From: Nitzschia sp. DOCU1
Lineage: Eukaryota > Bacillariophyta > Bacillariophyceae > Bacillariales > Bacillariaceae
Assembly (NCBI GenBank): GCA_951394045.1
Contig: OX595991.1
Coordinates: forward strand, 1,054,001 to 1,118,000
Reading direction: 5' to 3'
Length of the DNA stretch: 64,000 nucleotides
Shown: piece after piece, positions 51,410 to 61,528 of the stretch
Position numbering within the stretch: position 1 is the stretch's first letter
Layout of the letters: each line of letters begins with the position of its first letter
Translations under genes and position numbers: made by a program
The notes under the pieces: model-generated
Seen by the model: the letters and a program-made list of their open reading frames with translations, nothing else
Told to the model about the DNA's origin: nothing
Databases searched by the model: none

Positions 51410-52322
51410 CTAGATCACAAGTTGGTTCTCCACGGGATCATTTGACGTTGCACTCTCTTTCACAGGAGTTGAAATCTCCATCATGTCATCATCCGTAGCT
51501 TCTTCTTCTGGTGGAGGTGGAGGGTAGAGTTTATCAAAGTCTTCTTGCGCCTTGAGTGCTGCTAACCGTTTGCGTTGATGGGATTCCTGTTGAAGTAACG
51601 ATTTGGTACTCGACAAGGCCGGCTGAAGAAAGAATCCAGGATCCAAGCCTTTTGCCTGACGGTCACGAAAGGCTTGCATAATATGTTCGGGCGTGGTGGC
51701 CTGATTGGGGCTTTCCGCCAAACGCCGAGCCGCTGTCACCAATCGTTGCGCGTAGGCTTTGGCCAAGGTCGAAACCACCAAACAAATTTCTTCTGCTTGA
51801 CCGGGTGCACACAGTTCCGCCAAAATAGGAGCACGCCGCGTGGCTCCTCCTTCGCCTCGATGCTCTTCAATCAGGCAATGAGCTACATATTTGGAAATGG
51901 CATCCGCCGGAAACACAGCGCGTCGAAAGGCTTCAAATCTCGACTGCTCGAGTCGACTAAACGTAGAGCACACTTGAGCCATGATTTTCCCTTCTGCCGT
52001 TGCCGTACTGGGTTTTTGGGATAGACAAAGGCAGGGTTGAGTGGAATGACTAAGTGACATGACAGGAAATCGGACACACTATAGCTTACGATTCCAGTGA
52101 ATTCTTGTGCGTCGACTCCGGCGGCGCCGACGATGATTCCTTTCTGTCCTTGGACTTCTTTCCCTTTTTCTTTTTGCGTCCCTCTGCATATTATGATACA
52201 AAATGTTAGACGCATGCTTCCAGAAACGCAGTGGATGACAAAGGCACAACATTTGACTCACCTGCGTCGCCTTTGGAAGGAATGTCCCCCCGTTCCATGG
52301 GTCGTTTGCGGCCACTACCCAT
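51410..52322 (-). CDS. TAF11: Transcription factor TFIID subunit TAF11
   Basis: Exons 52322-52262, 52183-52090 and 52007-51410 join across introns of 78 bp (GTGAGT...TATGCAG) and 82 bp (GTAAGC...ACCCAG) to give 250 aa. The first two exons encode a basic Lys-rich tail (GRKKKKGKKSKDRKESS). The third holds the hTAFII28-like histone fold: LEQSRFEAFRRAVFPADAIS, then IAxx-like helix ICLVVSTLAKAYAQRLVTAA, then TTPEHIMQAFRDRQAKGLDP. TAF11 pairs with TAF13 in TFIID and helps load TBP on core promoters. An insertion (EEHRGEGGATRRAP) lengthens the first loop. An acidic/Pro-rich tail (YPPPPPEEEATDDD) closes the protein. The histone-fold call is strong; the two small exons rest on splice signals and frame. 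Confidence 0.85.
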
Positions 52323-52789
52323 AGTTCCTTAGATTATTCAAATAAACCACAGCAAGCTTTCTTTGGATCCTTGTCGAAAGGCGGTGCTTTAACTCCAGAG
52401 TCCTCCTGAATACAACACAAACGCCGACACCATTGTGGATGCTATCGTGGGGGGTGACACAAACAGAGGTCACCACGGAACGGCGGCGGCAACGATCGTA
52501 GTGTCCGACGAGAAATAGCGGACACTTTTCCGTTCGTTCGATAAAACTGTCATTTTTCGACCACTTCGATCGATCGAATTTTCGAACGCATTGGAACGCA
52601 AGCGCAGAGGTTTCCGTCACTTGCATCGTCGTCGGCATCCGAAAGAAGTCGACGACCATAGCAGTTTTTGCAAAGCACATGTTTTCGCCTCTGTATTCAT
52701 CCATTGCACAGGTCTTAACAAGCATCATTAGTACTGTGAAATTCTCTCTCTACATATTCCAACACTAACTACTTGAACATCGAAACAAA
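52323..52789. promoter_or_regulatory. Divergent promoter region
   Basis: 467 bp between TAF11 (minus) and the unknown gene at 52790 (plus). Open frames here are shadows without domains. Confidence 0.45.
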
Positions 52790-53353
52790 ATGTCGGATTC
52801 TCATGGACCACCGCCCGAAGGCCTCGAATGCTTGGCCACAATGGAGGACATTACGCTAGAGGATGGAAACTATGGTAAATATCACATCATTTGTTTCTTG
52901 CATGGTGTTATATCAAAAGCCACATACACACACCTGACTTATTATCTTTCTTGGTATTTCCCTTTAGTCGAATATCAGACGTATCCTTCCCTGCAATGGC
53001 ATCCTGCGAAATACGAAGAAAGTGTGGTCCGCAAATTGTTGGAGGAACAATTTTCCACCTTTGTCAACAAGGTCATGACGACCGATTGTCAGGCAGAACT
53101 GCGGAGATTGTTAGCCCAAGGACCTCCGATTTATATTCATGACAAACACGCCCTGCCACTGCCGGACAACGGTGATACGCATATTTGCAAATTGTGGTTT
53201 GCTTCGGACGATCAAGAACGATCGGCTAAGTTAAAAGGTGCAGTGGAAGGTGAAGAAAGACAAAAATTGTGGGATGAATTGAAGCAATTTATTATTCAAG
53301 AGGGGCAAGAAGAGGGAGATAAAGATGACAATGCCGCCGAGACAGAGTCATGA
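52790..53353 (+). CDS. Unknown conserved-looking small protein
   Basis: Exons 52790-52874 and 52968-53353 join across a 93-bp intron (GTAAAT...CCCTTTAG) to give 156 aa (NY + VEYQTYPSLQW). The intron is a multiple of three and has no in-frame stop. An unspliced mRNA would give 187 aa with a hydrophobic insert (HIICFLHGVISKATY and more). The mature reading is helical and charged (KYEESVVRKLLEEQFSTFVN, WDELKQFIIQEGQEE) with an acidic tail. No family was recognised. The start ATG is preceded by AACAAA, a good context. Function is unknown. Confidence 0.7.
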   Translation: MSDSHGPPPEGLECLATMEDITLEDGNYGKYHIICFLHGVISKATYTHLTYYLSWYFPLVEYQTYPSLQWHPAKYEESVVRKLLEEQFSTFVNKVMTTDCQAELRRLLAQGPPIYIHDKHALPLPDNGDTHICKLWFASDDQERSAKLKGAVEGEERQKLWDELKQFIIQEGQEEGDKDDNAAETES

Positions 53354-53585
53354 ATATATGAATAGGGTCCCTCGGATCAGTCTGGAGGAAATGTAGTGTT
53401 CGATCGTTGCTATGTTGTAGATAGAGTGACCCGACCTCCCGAGGGTGCTAAAGTAAGATTTTCAATCTTTCCTCGCGTTTCCAGTCTAGGCAGAAGGTCT
53501 GACAATAGGCGATTCTACTCCCGGATCCGTGCCACCACGAATTGAGGCAGGATCGAACGCTGATATAGTGATTGACCTCTGGATT

Positions 53586-54494
53586 TTACTCCATCCAACA
53601 TACATCACCATCACAGACAATTTGAGGGCCATCGTCGGCTTCTGCCTGGTCGTTTGACTGCGGGCCGCCCCCACTTTCGCTGGCGTCGTCTTCCGTTACG
53701 GTAAATAGTTCTCCCAATCCTGCCGATTTTTCTACAGTCTTTTTCACCGAGCCCTTCATTTTTTCCAATACAGATCTATCAATTTTGTTTCGAAAGACCA
53801 GAAATCCTTCTTTGAACCAATGCGGAAGCCATCGTATTCTCATAATGTCTTCGTCCGTTGGAGACAAGAAAGGTTTCGGCAGCGGGGCTAGGATCAACGG
53901 CCAGATTAGAGCCCAGACCTCTTTCATGACAAGCTGTTTGATAGTTTTCATGGCTCGTGGTACCAGCTCTTTGAACAACACTTGCCGAATCGTTGGCTGT
54001 GTGAAGAGTGTCGCCAGACTCACAATTTCAAAGACGCTACCTTGCAGGAGCAACGTCGGTAGCCACACCAAAGCCAGAGCACTCACCGACCCCATGGCAA
54101 GCTCCTTGAACTCCTTAAAACCATGTTCCGTCCACACAAAGGTACCGACAGCCAATAACGCAAAGCCGCCGTGCAGTAATGGGGACACTTGTGGGATGTC
54201 AACATTATTATCCACTGATGGTCCAACAGTCAGAGACTCAAATTTTTCAAACAACCTAGCTACTCCGCTAGGCATTTGAACCTGAAATTTGGACTTTGCT
54301 GTGGTGCTAGTTTCGAGCTGGAACTGTACGTGCGGCGGGAGTTGTATGGTAAAGGTATCGTCGTCGTCTTGTTCGCCTCGCGACTGCCCTTGCCTCACCG
54401 AAGCTGCACCGTACGACAATGGACATGATAGCGACAACACCAAGGATACCAGCGCAACCTTGAAATACCTCTTTCGTGATGACAATAACAACAT
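53586..54494 (-). CDS. Signal-peptide membrane protein, unknown
   Basis: Single exon, 302 aa from ATG 54494; upstream codons of the open frame have no ATG. Residues 1-28 are a signal peptide (FKVALVSLVLSLSCPLSYG). A beta-rich acidic region follows. Then come three or four hydrophobic helices (LLHGGFALLAVGTFVW, SALALVWLPTLLLQG, EVWALIWPLILAPLPKPF). The C-terminus is acidic and ends ADDGPQIVCDGDVCWME with two cysteines. No family recognised. It probably works in the ER, the secretory pathway or a plastid membrane. Its upstream region carries two CCACGTGG sites and a long TGACGTCA palindrome. Confidence 0.7.
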   Translation of the reverse strand: MLLLSSRKRYFKVALVSLVLSLSCPLSYGAASVRQGQSRGEQDDDDTFTIQLPPHVQFQLETSTTAKSKFQVQMPSGVARLFEKFESLTVGPSVDNNVDIPQVSPLLHGGFALLAVGTFVWTEHGFKEFKELAMGSVSALALVWLPTLLLQGSVFEIVSLATLFTQPTIRQVLFKELVPRAMKTIKQLVMKEVWALIWPLILAPLPKPFLSPTDEDIMRIRWLPHWFKEGFLVFRNKIDRSVLEKMKGSVKKTVEKSAGLGELFTVTEDDASESGGGPQSNDQAEADDGPQIVCDGDVCWME

Positions 54495-54660
54495 GGTCGA
54501 ATGAAATTGAACAACAACGTCGTCCGTTACCCGTTGATGACGACCCCCCAAAGAACAAAACTATGATGGGAAACCAAACGAAGGCGGCAAATTACGCGGG
54601 AACTTTTGACGTGTGCTTTTTTAGCGACAATCGTGCTGTGATGAGCGTGTTGACGGAAAG

Positions 54661-54704
54661 CCACGTGGGCAAACGGATGGCTGCCAGACTTAGCCTCCAC
54701 GTGG
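54661..54704. promoter_or_regulatory. Two CCACGTGG palindromes
   Basis: CCACGTGG at 54661-54668 and 54697-54704, 36 bp apart, lie 167-210 bp upstream of the signal-peptide membrane protein gene. The same octamer stands upstream of BiP. Confidence 0.35.
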
Positions 54705-54762
54705 AAGTTAACGAAGTACGTATTTAATTTGAATCGAGGGTGTCGTCCAGCGCGCGCGCATC

Positions 54763-54780
54763 GTCGATGACGTCATCGAC
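54763..54780. promoter_or_regulatory. 18-bp perfect palindrome around TGACGTCA
   Basis: GTCGATGACGTCATCGAC is a perfect 18-bp inverted repeat centred on a CRE-type octamer. It lies about 270 bp upstream of the gene starting at 54494. Confidence 0.45.
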
Positions 54781-54837
54781 AGGTTTGACTCACTCGCTTG
54801 TGGGTCCACGATTCATTCAATTCGTAGTCTGATTGCT

Positions 54838-55009
54838 AGACGCGATTAGTTCAATCTTTATATATTTTCATGCACATCACTTGGACAGGCAGCAGACAGC
54901 ACCATCTACAAAACTTGATCTCTCTCTTCGGAGAACCCCCAACGTTGCCTGTTCGACTCTTTTGGTGATCTCTTCTTTTTGCATGGCAACAACCTTTGGT
55001 AAGTCACGG
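54838..55009. repeat. Dispersed repeat, copy C
   Basis: The blocks are in the same order as in copies A and B: AGACGCGATTAGTTCAATC, TTTATATATTTT, CAGGCAGCAGACAGCACCAT, CCCCCAACGTTGCCTGTTCG and TCTCTTCTTTTTGCAT. The opening motif recurs at 55066, 228 bp on. Confidence 0.75.
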
Positions 55010-55221
55010 CAGCCACGGGCCTTCTTTCTTCTGTGTCCACCATCATTCACAATATGCTTGCCAGAAGACGCGATGAGTCCAACCGTGCACTGGCCAAGCG
55101 AATGCTTGGTCTACTACCGTATGGCACATTCAGTGTAGATCCTGCAAGATTTGCTGGAGGCTCGAGATCACGACAACCACTCGCAATTGATTGCTAGGTA
55201 GAGAGCCAACTGTTTGCGCTT

Positions 55222-58200
55222 TTACATCGCCAAAAAGGAAGCGGCGGTGCCGATGACCATGATCCAACAAATGAGTAGCTCGTTGGTTGCCGCCGCCGAC
55301 GACGACGATTCGCCACCCGTTGGTTGTGGGGGGAGGATTATTGGAGCCTGGGTAACAATAGGTGTAGGCGCTAGAGTGGGACGGGGTGTGGTGGGAGACC
55401 CAGTTCCTTGCGTTGGGTAAACACTCGGCGTGTTTGTGGGGTTGGGAGTGGGCACCACTAACCTCGGTACCTCAGCCGGCGGGCAGTCTGGACTAGGCGT
55501 TTGCCTCGCATCTGAAAACGTAAGAAAGGTTTGTTCTTCCCCATCACCAGTTCCGTCTCCACCGCCAGACACAGGACAGGCAGGTTCCTCTGTTAGGGCT
55601 AAGCCGCACGTCGGTCCTGTCTGGTTGAAGAGCCCTGGCCAGATGACGACATCTGGTGTCTTCTCGGACTCAAGAACAATACCCCGCTTGACAAGGAAAA
55701 GTGATTCTGTGTCACTTGAGGCAGCCCCTGTTCTGTCCCAGTCTCGAAACGAGTTCGTCACCAGCTGTAGCCCGTAAGACTCGGGACCGATTTCCCCTTG
55801 GACATGAAATTCTGGAAGTATGCTAAAAGATCCAATATCATAGGAGTGGGCTCTGAGGCGGGGTTCGGGAAAGCTGAGCTCCAATTTTGATGACAAAAAA
55901 GAGGTTGACAGCGTGAGCGGATATGCAAAGGCCCGGAATTGAACCGTGAAGTTTGTTTGGTCCTCCAGATGCAGGTCGTCCGAGCATGCGCGCACAATGG
56001 TGTTGGCTGCATTTGAAGAGTGGTCGGTTGGAAACCCTGTGCATACCGTGTAGTTTGTATCATTGTCAACGACGTAAGTTTGCGATACATAAGGAAACTC
56101 CAACATGACCAAGGTCGAGAAGTTCCCATCCTCCCCGTCAGGATAGATTTCTGCCAAATAGCTTAGCTTGCCAACATGTGTGGTTCGCTCCCAGGTCATA
56201 AAGCTGAATTCGACAGTGTACTCGCAGCCGGGTTCTCCGACTGGAATGGTCCTGTAGCCAATCGAACGAATATCAGCGTTAACCTGCGGCAGCGCTTCCT
56301 CGTCGTCACCATCCGAGTAGATCAATTCAAATGCATCAATTTGAGCCGTACCAAAGCCTTTGTTGATGATAGTGAAGTTCTGGTCGATTGGTCCCCATTC
56401 AAAGGGAAGACCAGTACTATTGGGGAAAGCTGGGTGTGCTGCTTTTCGTACCAGAAGATGAAAGGGCAGACTCGCTTCTTGATCAATGACCGACGAGATG
56501 AGCAGATGGCCATCAAATTCATGGTGATCAAGAGGTCCTGGTTCAAACATTGCGTACCCCGACGTCGACATAGTATTGGATGGTGCAAGCTGGGCATTGA
56601 TGTAAAACTGGACTTGAATGTCCACAGACGAGTCGCAGTTTGCTGGGATTTCAACTTCTTCAGGTATAAAGGTAATGTTGATAACATTCGCCTTGCTTGC
56701 GTTTCTGAATTCGTATCCGAACTGCAGTGTACGAGCCCTGGAGTCAATAGGGCTAATTCGGATTGTCTTAGTATAAAAGATGTCCAGGAAAGCATCGATG
56801 ACACCAAACGATAGCGACGGCTGCCGTTCCTCCAAGGAGAAAGCCCATAAGGTTGCGTTGAGGGCTTTGTCTAGTCGAAGCATTCCACTACCCATTCGCG
56901 TCACAGGCGCCATCCGGTCCTCTCCCTCACCGGGACCATAGAGAATATTTCTGTCGGCTGTGTTCATCAAAAGACACTTGATGGCGAGCGGATCACACAT
57001 GGGGCAGTGCTGAATTAACAGAGCAGCCGCACCTGAAACCAGAGGTGCCGAAAAACTCGTCCCAGCTGTTTGGGCATACTGATCGCCGCTTCCGACTACC
57101 GCCAAAGTGACTGTTCCCGGGGCCGACAAGTCTGGTTTGAGAAGATTGGTTTCCCCGGGCCCTCGACTAGAATATGCATCCATGTACAATGATGACGTTG
57201 CGTCAGTAGGTTGATTGGTTGCTCCGACGGAAAGAACGTTTGGAGTAGTACTGATGGCCCCCGCTATATAGGGAATGTTGTAAAAGTTTCCAAACGCTGT
57301 CACACACAAAATGCCCAGTTGAGCGGCATTTTCCAAAGCCAACGCCGTTCGATCATAGTATGGATTGTTGAATGAACTTGTCAAACTCAAATTGATTATA
57401 TCGACCTGTAAGCATTCCTGGTGAGTGACGGAGTCGATATAGAGGGAACAAACCCTTGCACAACGAGCCTACCTTTTCATCGAGAGTTCCAATCTTATTG
57501 GGATCCAACATGAATTCAATTCCTTGGAGTAAGGCGCTTTCTGGACAAGTAGCTTGTGGACCAGTAATGCATGCCTTGACTGCTACGATCTGTACGTCAG
57601 GGGCCACTGCAAGTACCGCTGATGCCACCGCTGTTCCGTGTCCGTGTGCATCAATCGGGTCGTCATCTTCAACCGAAATGAGTTCGTCTTCCCCTAGAAA
57701 GTCCGCCCCTTGAACTACCTTCGCAGTAGGAAATAGTCCATCTCTACTTGCTGCTGCACTGCCATCCACGCCGTAGGCTGCGAGATAGGCTTCCTGTGTG
57801 CCTGTCCCACCAAATGCTGCGTGCGTATAGTCGACGCCGGTATCCAAAATGCCAACTTTGACTCCTTGCCCCGTTAGACAGTGCGAATTGGCGAATGTAG
57901 CCCCAATCGCGTCCAACACAGATTCTTCCACTTGTTGTACGCGATACACATTTTCGAGTGCCACATTGTCCACGCCAGGGAGATTCGCTGGGATCTCTGC
58001 TTCAAAGGGAAGTTCCACAAAGATCGAGTTGAGAATGTGATGGGCTTGCCCTACCAGCGCCATGCTAGGAAAGAGTTCCCGAAGTTGGTAAATGAGATCA
58101 TCTTGTTCTTGCTTTACAGTTCCATGGCAATCGGCATCCGGGTCGTTGTTCTTCTGGCAGATCCATACCGGTGGCGCCTTGAGTTGGATGGACCACCTTC

Positions 58201-58516
58201 GCGTCGAGGGAATCGGTTCTTCGTCCTCTGCTTGTACAAGACAAGGGTTAAAATTATTATTGTGATCGGATGATACCTCGAGATTCTGACGTCGCGCCGA
58301 TCGATGGGAGCTGTGAAGGCGATGCAGAAGTCTGGAAATGCGCTCGTTAGACTCGGGCGAAGCGTCTTTCAAAGGATCCAGTCGTCGTCGTCGCCGCCGC
58401 GTCCGGAATCGGTTCTTGGGATCCCCAGTACAATCGCATTGCGGCACCAACCCAAAAGCCAAAAGCATCCATAATAACAGCAACTCAAGTATGTTTCGCC
58501 GTGACAACATTCTCAT
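55222..58516 (-). CDS. Secreted subtilisin-like serine protease (S8 family)
   Basis: Exons 58516-57473 and 57405-55222 join in phase 0 across a 67-bp intron (GTAGGC...TTACAG) to give 1075 aa; the join reads LDEK + VDIINLSL. A signal peptide (LLLLWMLLAFGLVPQCDC) leads into an Arg-rich propeptide. The catalytic triad is complete: Asp near residue 223 (GILDTGVDYTH), His near 289 (DAHGHGTAVAS), Ser near 466 (GTSFSAPLVSGAAALL). The Asn site is in CVTAFGNF. A long C-terminal part is beta-rich (Fn3-like). It ends in a Pro/Thr-rich stalk (PTPNPTNTPS) and a hydrophobic tail (LLICWIMVIGTAASFLAM), either a GPI signal or a membrane anchor. It is probably a cell-surface or wall protease. Some C-terminal regions may add substrate binding. 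Confidence 0.9.
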
Positions 58517-58563
58517 ATACTTTTGGTTGTACAGCGGATGAAAGGGTCGTCAAATGGTTTGAG

Positions 58564-58863
58564 TTAGATATCTTTGCTCTTGCGGCCTTTGGCATCACAC
58601 CGTCGCAACAATTTGGCGCCAAAAATTATGCCGTTCGTGTCTAATAAAACCGCACGCACGCGATCGCCGTGTGCATCCATGGTCGGATAAGTCAACGATT
58701 GTCCGTAATCCTGCGTCCGTCCGTGGCTCGTACTGGTACGGCCATCGCTAACGTCAGCAGTCATAGGAGTCGATCTATCGCCAATCGTCGCTGGACCGCG
58801 GACGTGTGTCGATGCGCGATCGAGATCTCGCTTCTCAAGCGTTTTTGATGATGATGCTTCCAT
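58564..58863 (-). CDS. Small hypothetical protein
   Basis: Open frame of 99 aa from ATG 58863, between two divergent gene starts (46 bp and 92 bp away). It is rich in Arg, Asp, Ser and Thr (EKRDLDRASTHVRGPA). Its last third (RVRAVLLDTNGIIFGAKLLR) looks more ordered. No family, signal peptide or domain was seen. It may be a real short gene or a chance frame. Confidence 0.3.
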   Translation of the reverse strand: MEASSSKTLEKRDLDRASTHVRGPATIGDRSTPMTADVSDGRTSTSHGRTQDYGQSLTYPTMDAHGDRVRAVLLDTNGIIFGAKLLRRCDAKGRKSKDI

Positions 58864-58955
58864 CGTGACATATCTTGGGACCTGTTTCCAAGGTCGACTG
58901 GAAACAGTAGAGTATAGTAGCACTCCAATACATTGTGGTTGATATCATCTAGCGA

Positions 58956-59576
58956 ATGCCCCAGTCAATGGAGATCGAGAATATCGTCAGTGATGATACG
59001 GGAAATAATCCCACAGAAGATGATTTGACCGACATGATAGTGGCAAATTTGGTCATCTCGCCCACAAAAGAAATCCACAAAATCGACACGTCGAATTGCC
59101 TGTCAAACGCAGCAAAGCACAGTGGGCTTTACAAGAGTAGATTTACAGAGCTCCGGGTAGATACCTCACTGTCCAGTGAATCATTTTCAGAGCAACCACC
59201 GACGCCGCCGATTCAAAACAAGGGTGTCCCAGGTTTTCCAGAATTTCCTGATTACTGGTGCGGCGAGGAAGGCTGGGCCACTTGGCAGAGAATTCCTCCC
59301 ACGCGAAAAACTCACGTAGTGCAGCGCCGGCAACGGGCGGAAGACATCCAAAACGCCCATCGATCCATGGTTCTTCGACGGCTTCAACGTCAAGCGGTCA
59401 ACGTGGCTGGCATGCCACCCAGACGCAATAACCCACGCAACAACGCTGGCTACCGACCAGCCACCAAGACCAAGGCACACAAGATGGAACGGCGGCGAAA
59501 ATTGGTACAGCAACTTAGGAATCGACGGGAGATTGTGGCGTTGCAAAAGAGTATGAAAGCGCTCAACTGTAATTAG
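58956..59576 (+). CDS. Hypothetical basic protein
   Basis: Single exon, 206 aa. The first half is acidic and Ser/Thr-rich. The middle holds a conserved-looking aromatic block (FPEFPDYWCGEEGWATW). The last 100 residues are strongly basic with Arg/Gln-rich helix (RRRQRAEDIQNAHRS, RRRKLVQQLRNRREIVALQ), suggesting nucleic-acid binding or a nuclear location. No known family was recognised. The stop codon lies one base before a 144-bp tandem duplication. Confidence 0.55.
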   Translation: MPQSMEIENIVSDDTGNNPTEDDLTDMIVANLVISPTKEIHKIDTSNCLSNAAKHSGLYKSRFTELRVDTSLSSESFSEQPPTPPIQNKGVPGFPEFPDYWCGEEGWATWQRIPPTRKTHVVQRRQRAEDIQNAHRSMVLRRLQRQAVNVAGMPPRRNNPRNNAGYRPATKTKAHKMERRRKLVQQLRNRREIVALQKSMKALNCN

Positions 59577-59577
59577 T

Positions 59578-59862
59578 TAAATTAAAGTTCAACTGGGGTA
59601 TCATTGCGTATGGAGGTTCTGACGCCTTGTAGGAAACGTCGGTAGTTGAGCGGGTCGAAACGTCTCCACACTCTGGGAAAATGGTAGCTTCTCTCTTGTT
59701 CAAACTTACAGCAGTGCACAGTAAATTAAATTTCAACTGGGGGATCATTGCGTATGGAGGTCTGACGCCATGTAGGAAACGTCGGTAGTTGAGCGGTTCG
59801 AAACGTCTCCACACTCTGGGAAAATGGTAGCATCTCTACTGTTCAAGTTTGCAGCAGTGCAC
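59578..59862. repeat. Tandem duplication, 144 bp, two copies
   Basis: Copy 1 (59578-59721) and copy 2 (59722-59862) are nearly identical. Both hold TAAATTAAA, CATTGCGTATGGAGG, TAGGAAACGTCGGTAGTTGA, CGTCTCCACACTCTGGGAAA and GCAGTGCACAGTA. The few differences are single bases and one or two short indels. The unit has no open frame of note. It sits in the 3' flank of the 58956 gene. Confidence 0.9.
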
Positions 59863-60007
59863 AGTAGTTCATCCCAGATACATCGACAGCATATGGAATG
59901 AACGATTGGACGCGCAACATGTATTGTTTCCTCCTCGCTCAGACCTTTGCGGATAACAAACCGAACGACACAGCGTCGGAGAATGGGCTGTGATGCCAGA
60001 TTCTCAC

Positions 60008-61528
60008 TCAATACTTTCCCGATGATAACCCTGATTCCCAAGACGGCGTTCTAGATAGCTTGCCTCTCGTGTTGGTGGGCTTTCTCGAATTTCTATCGCT
60101 TCTTGATAACACGCTTTCGCTTCCGCTTCGTCTGCTACCACCAATGCTCGCCCCTGACTCATCGACAGAAATCGATGCTTGGGATTGGGATTCGGCTGTC
60201 CAAGGCAAAGGTTCGAGGACGTTAGAGAAGTGCCAGCTATACCGTTCCCAAGATCAACTCCGTAACTTACCATCCAGGTCATCCAGTAATACTAAGCGCG
60301 ACACTTGTGACGGTTGCCTGTACATTGTTGGCTTGTCTGTCTCCTTTTCGTCTTTTTTCTTGTTAGAAACCACTTTCTTGACCTTCTTTTTCGCCTTGCC
60401 TATCAAGCCACTCTTCTTTGGCTTTGCAAATATGCTCTTGTTGATTAGCAGACCACGCAGGTCTTTCTTGGCTTTTCCCCACTTTTCCTCGGCGCGAATC
60501 TTGACGGCGGCTGCAGCGTCTTCTGCAGCCCTAGACTCTGCAATCGCCTGAGCCGCTGTTGATATCGGCAAATAGGCAGCCCGCAACTTTTCGGCATCGC
60601 GATCTCCCGTTGTCCATTGGCGGCTCTGTTCATTCCATACGGCCTCTACGGCCTTTTCTTTGAGCTCACGCACAAATAATGAACCGGACGTACTCCACCC
60701 TTCTAGGCCTCTAGTATCCAACACCTTCTTTTCCTTCTCGTCATTTTTCTCGTCGTCCGAGTGGTCATCTCCATCTGGCGAACTCTTGGATTTTCCTTTT
60801 CCAGAATCCTTTCTTTTTCCCTTCGACTTCTTCAAGGCTTTCTTCTTGGCGGCTTCTTCCTTGGCTTCCACTTTGGCAACTGTTGATCGTGCCTTCTTCA
60901 CCATCTTGTCATAATCAGTTCGACCATACCAGCTCTTTTCTAATTCCCCAGATGTATAGTCATTGATATGTAGCGTTGTTTGCATGTCATCAAACTCATG
61001 AAATTTAATGGTGATCGCTCGTTCCGGCAATTCTGGTGGCTCGATGTAAATTTCCTCGATGATTTCTTCATACTCTTCGTCATCTATAACTTCTTCCTCG
61101 TATGATTCGTCGTCCCCGATAATCTCTTCCACATAGCTCCCTTCATCCGATAAATATGATTGTACAACTGGCTTGGCAGGTGGTTCGGAGACTTTGAGCT
61201 CATCGGTTTTGGTATCACTTTTCGTCTCAGGGGAAGTCGACTTTGGTTTGGAAACAGGTTTGGAAAGCGGCTTGGGGGATTTGGGCGCATCAGTCTTTGC
61301 ATCGCTTTTCGTCTCGGAGGCCGTCGGCATGGAATTTCGCTTATCTGCCTGCTTCGATTGAAAATCGTGAAACTTGATTATGGGCAACGATCCATGCAGA
61401 GACCCTCCTCTTTTAGAACTTGGCGCGTGACTCTTTTTTAACAATTCGTGATCACTTCCAAACTTGTTGAATATTGGCGGAGCCACGGGGGCTCCTTTTG
61501 AGATATCTTGTTTCGGGAACAAACCCAT
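60008..61528 (-). CDS. Charged protein of an unnamed family, paralog 1
   Basis: Exons 61528-60271 and 60195-60008 join across a 75-bp intron (GTAAGT...GGACAG) to give 481 aa. The N-terminus is disordered and Lys/Ser/Pro-rich, then very acidic (EEIIGDDESYEEEVIDDEE). A conserved core follows: TIKFHEFDDMQTTLHINDYT, SWYGRTDYDKMVKKAR, RGLEGWSTSG and KAVEAVWNEQSRQW. The end is Lys-rich and basic, then Ser-rich (RRSGSESVLSRSDRN), and closes TPSWESGLSSGKY. The gene at 62661 shares the same core, an intron at the same place and the ending. This is a tandem pair of a family I recognise as recurring in diatoms but cannot name or assign a function. Confidence 0.75.

Larger units (their letters stand above)
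54495..55221. other. Intergenic with regulatory motifs and repeat copy C
   Basis: 727 bp. In order from the gene start: two CCACGTGG sites, an 18-bp palindrome with TGACGTCA at its centre, and repeat copy C with a second opening motif at 55066. A 55-codon plus-strand frame from 54563 ends in a donor-like GTACGT, but no following exon could be identified. Confidence 0.5.

Noticed and set aside
59722..59862. GGTTCGAAAC in the tandem unit as a tRNA B box
   Set aside because: No cloverleaf could be formed on either strand; copy 1 has a changed base at this site.
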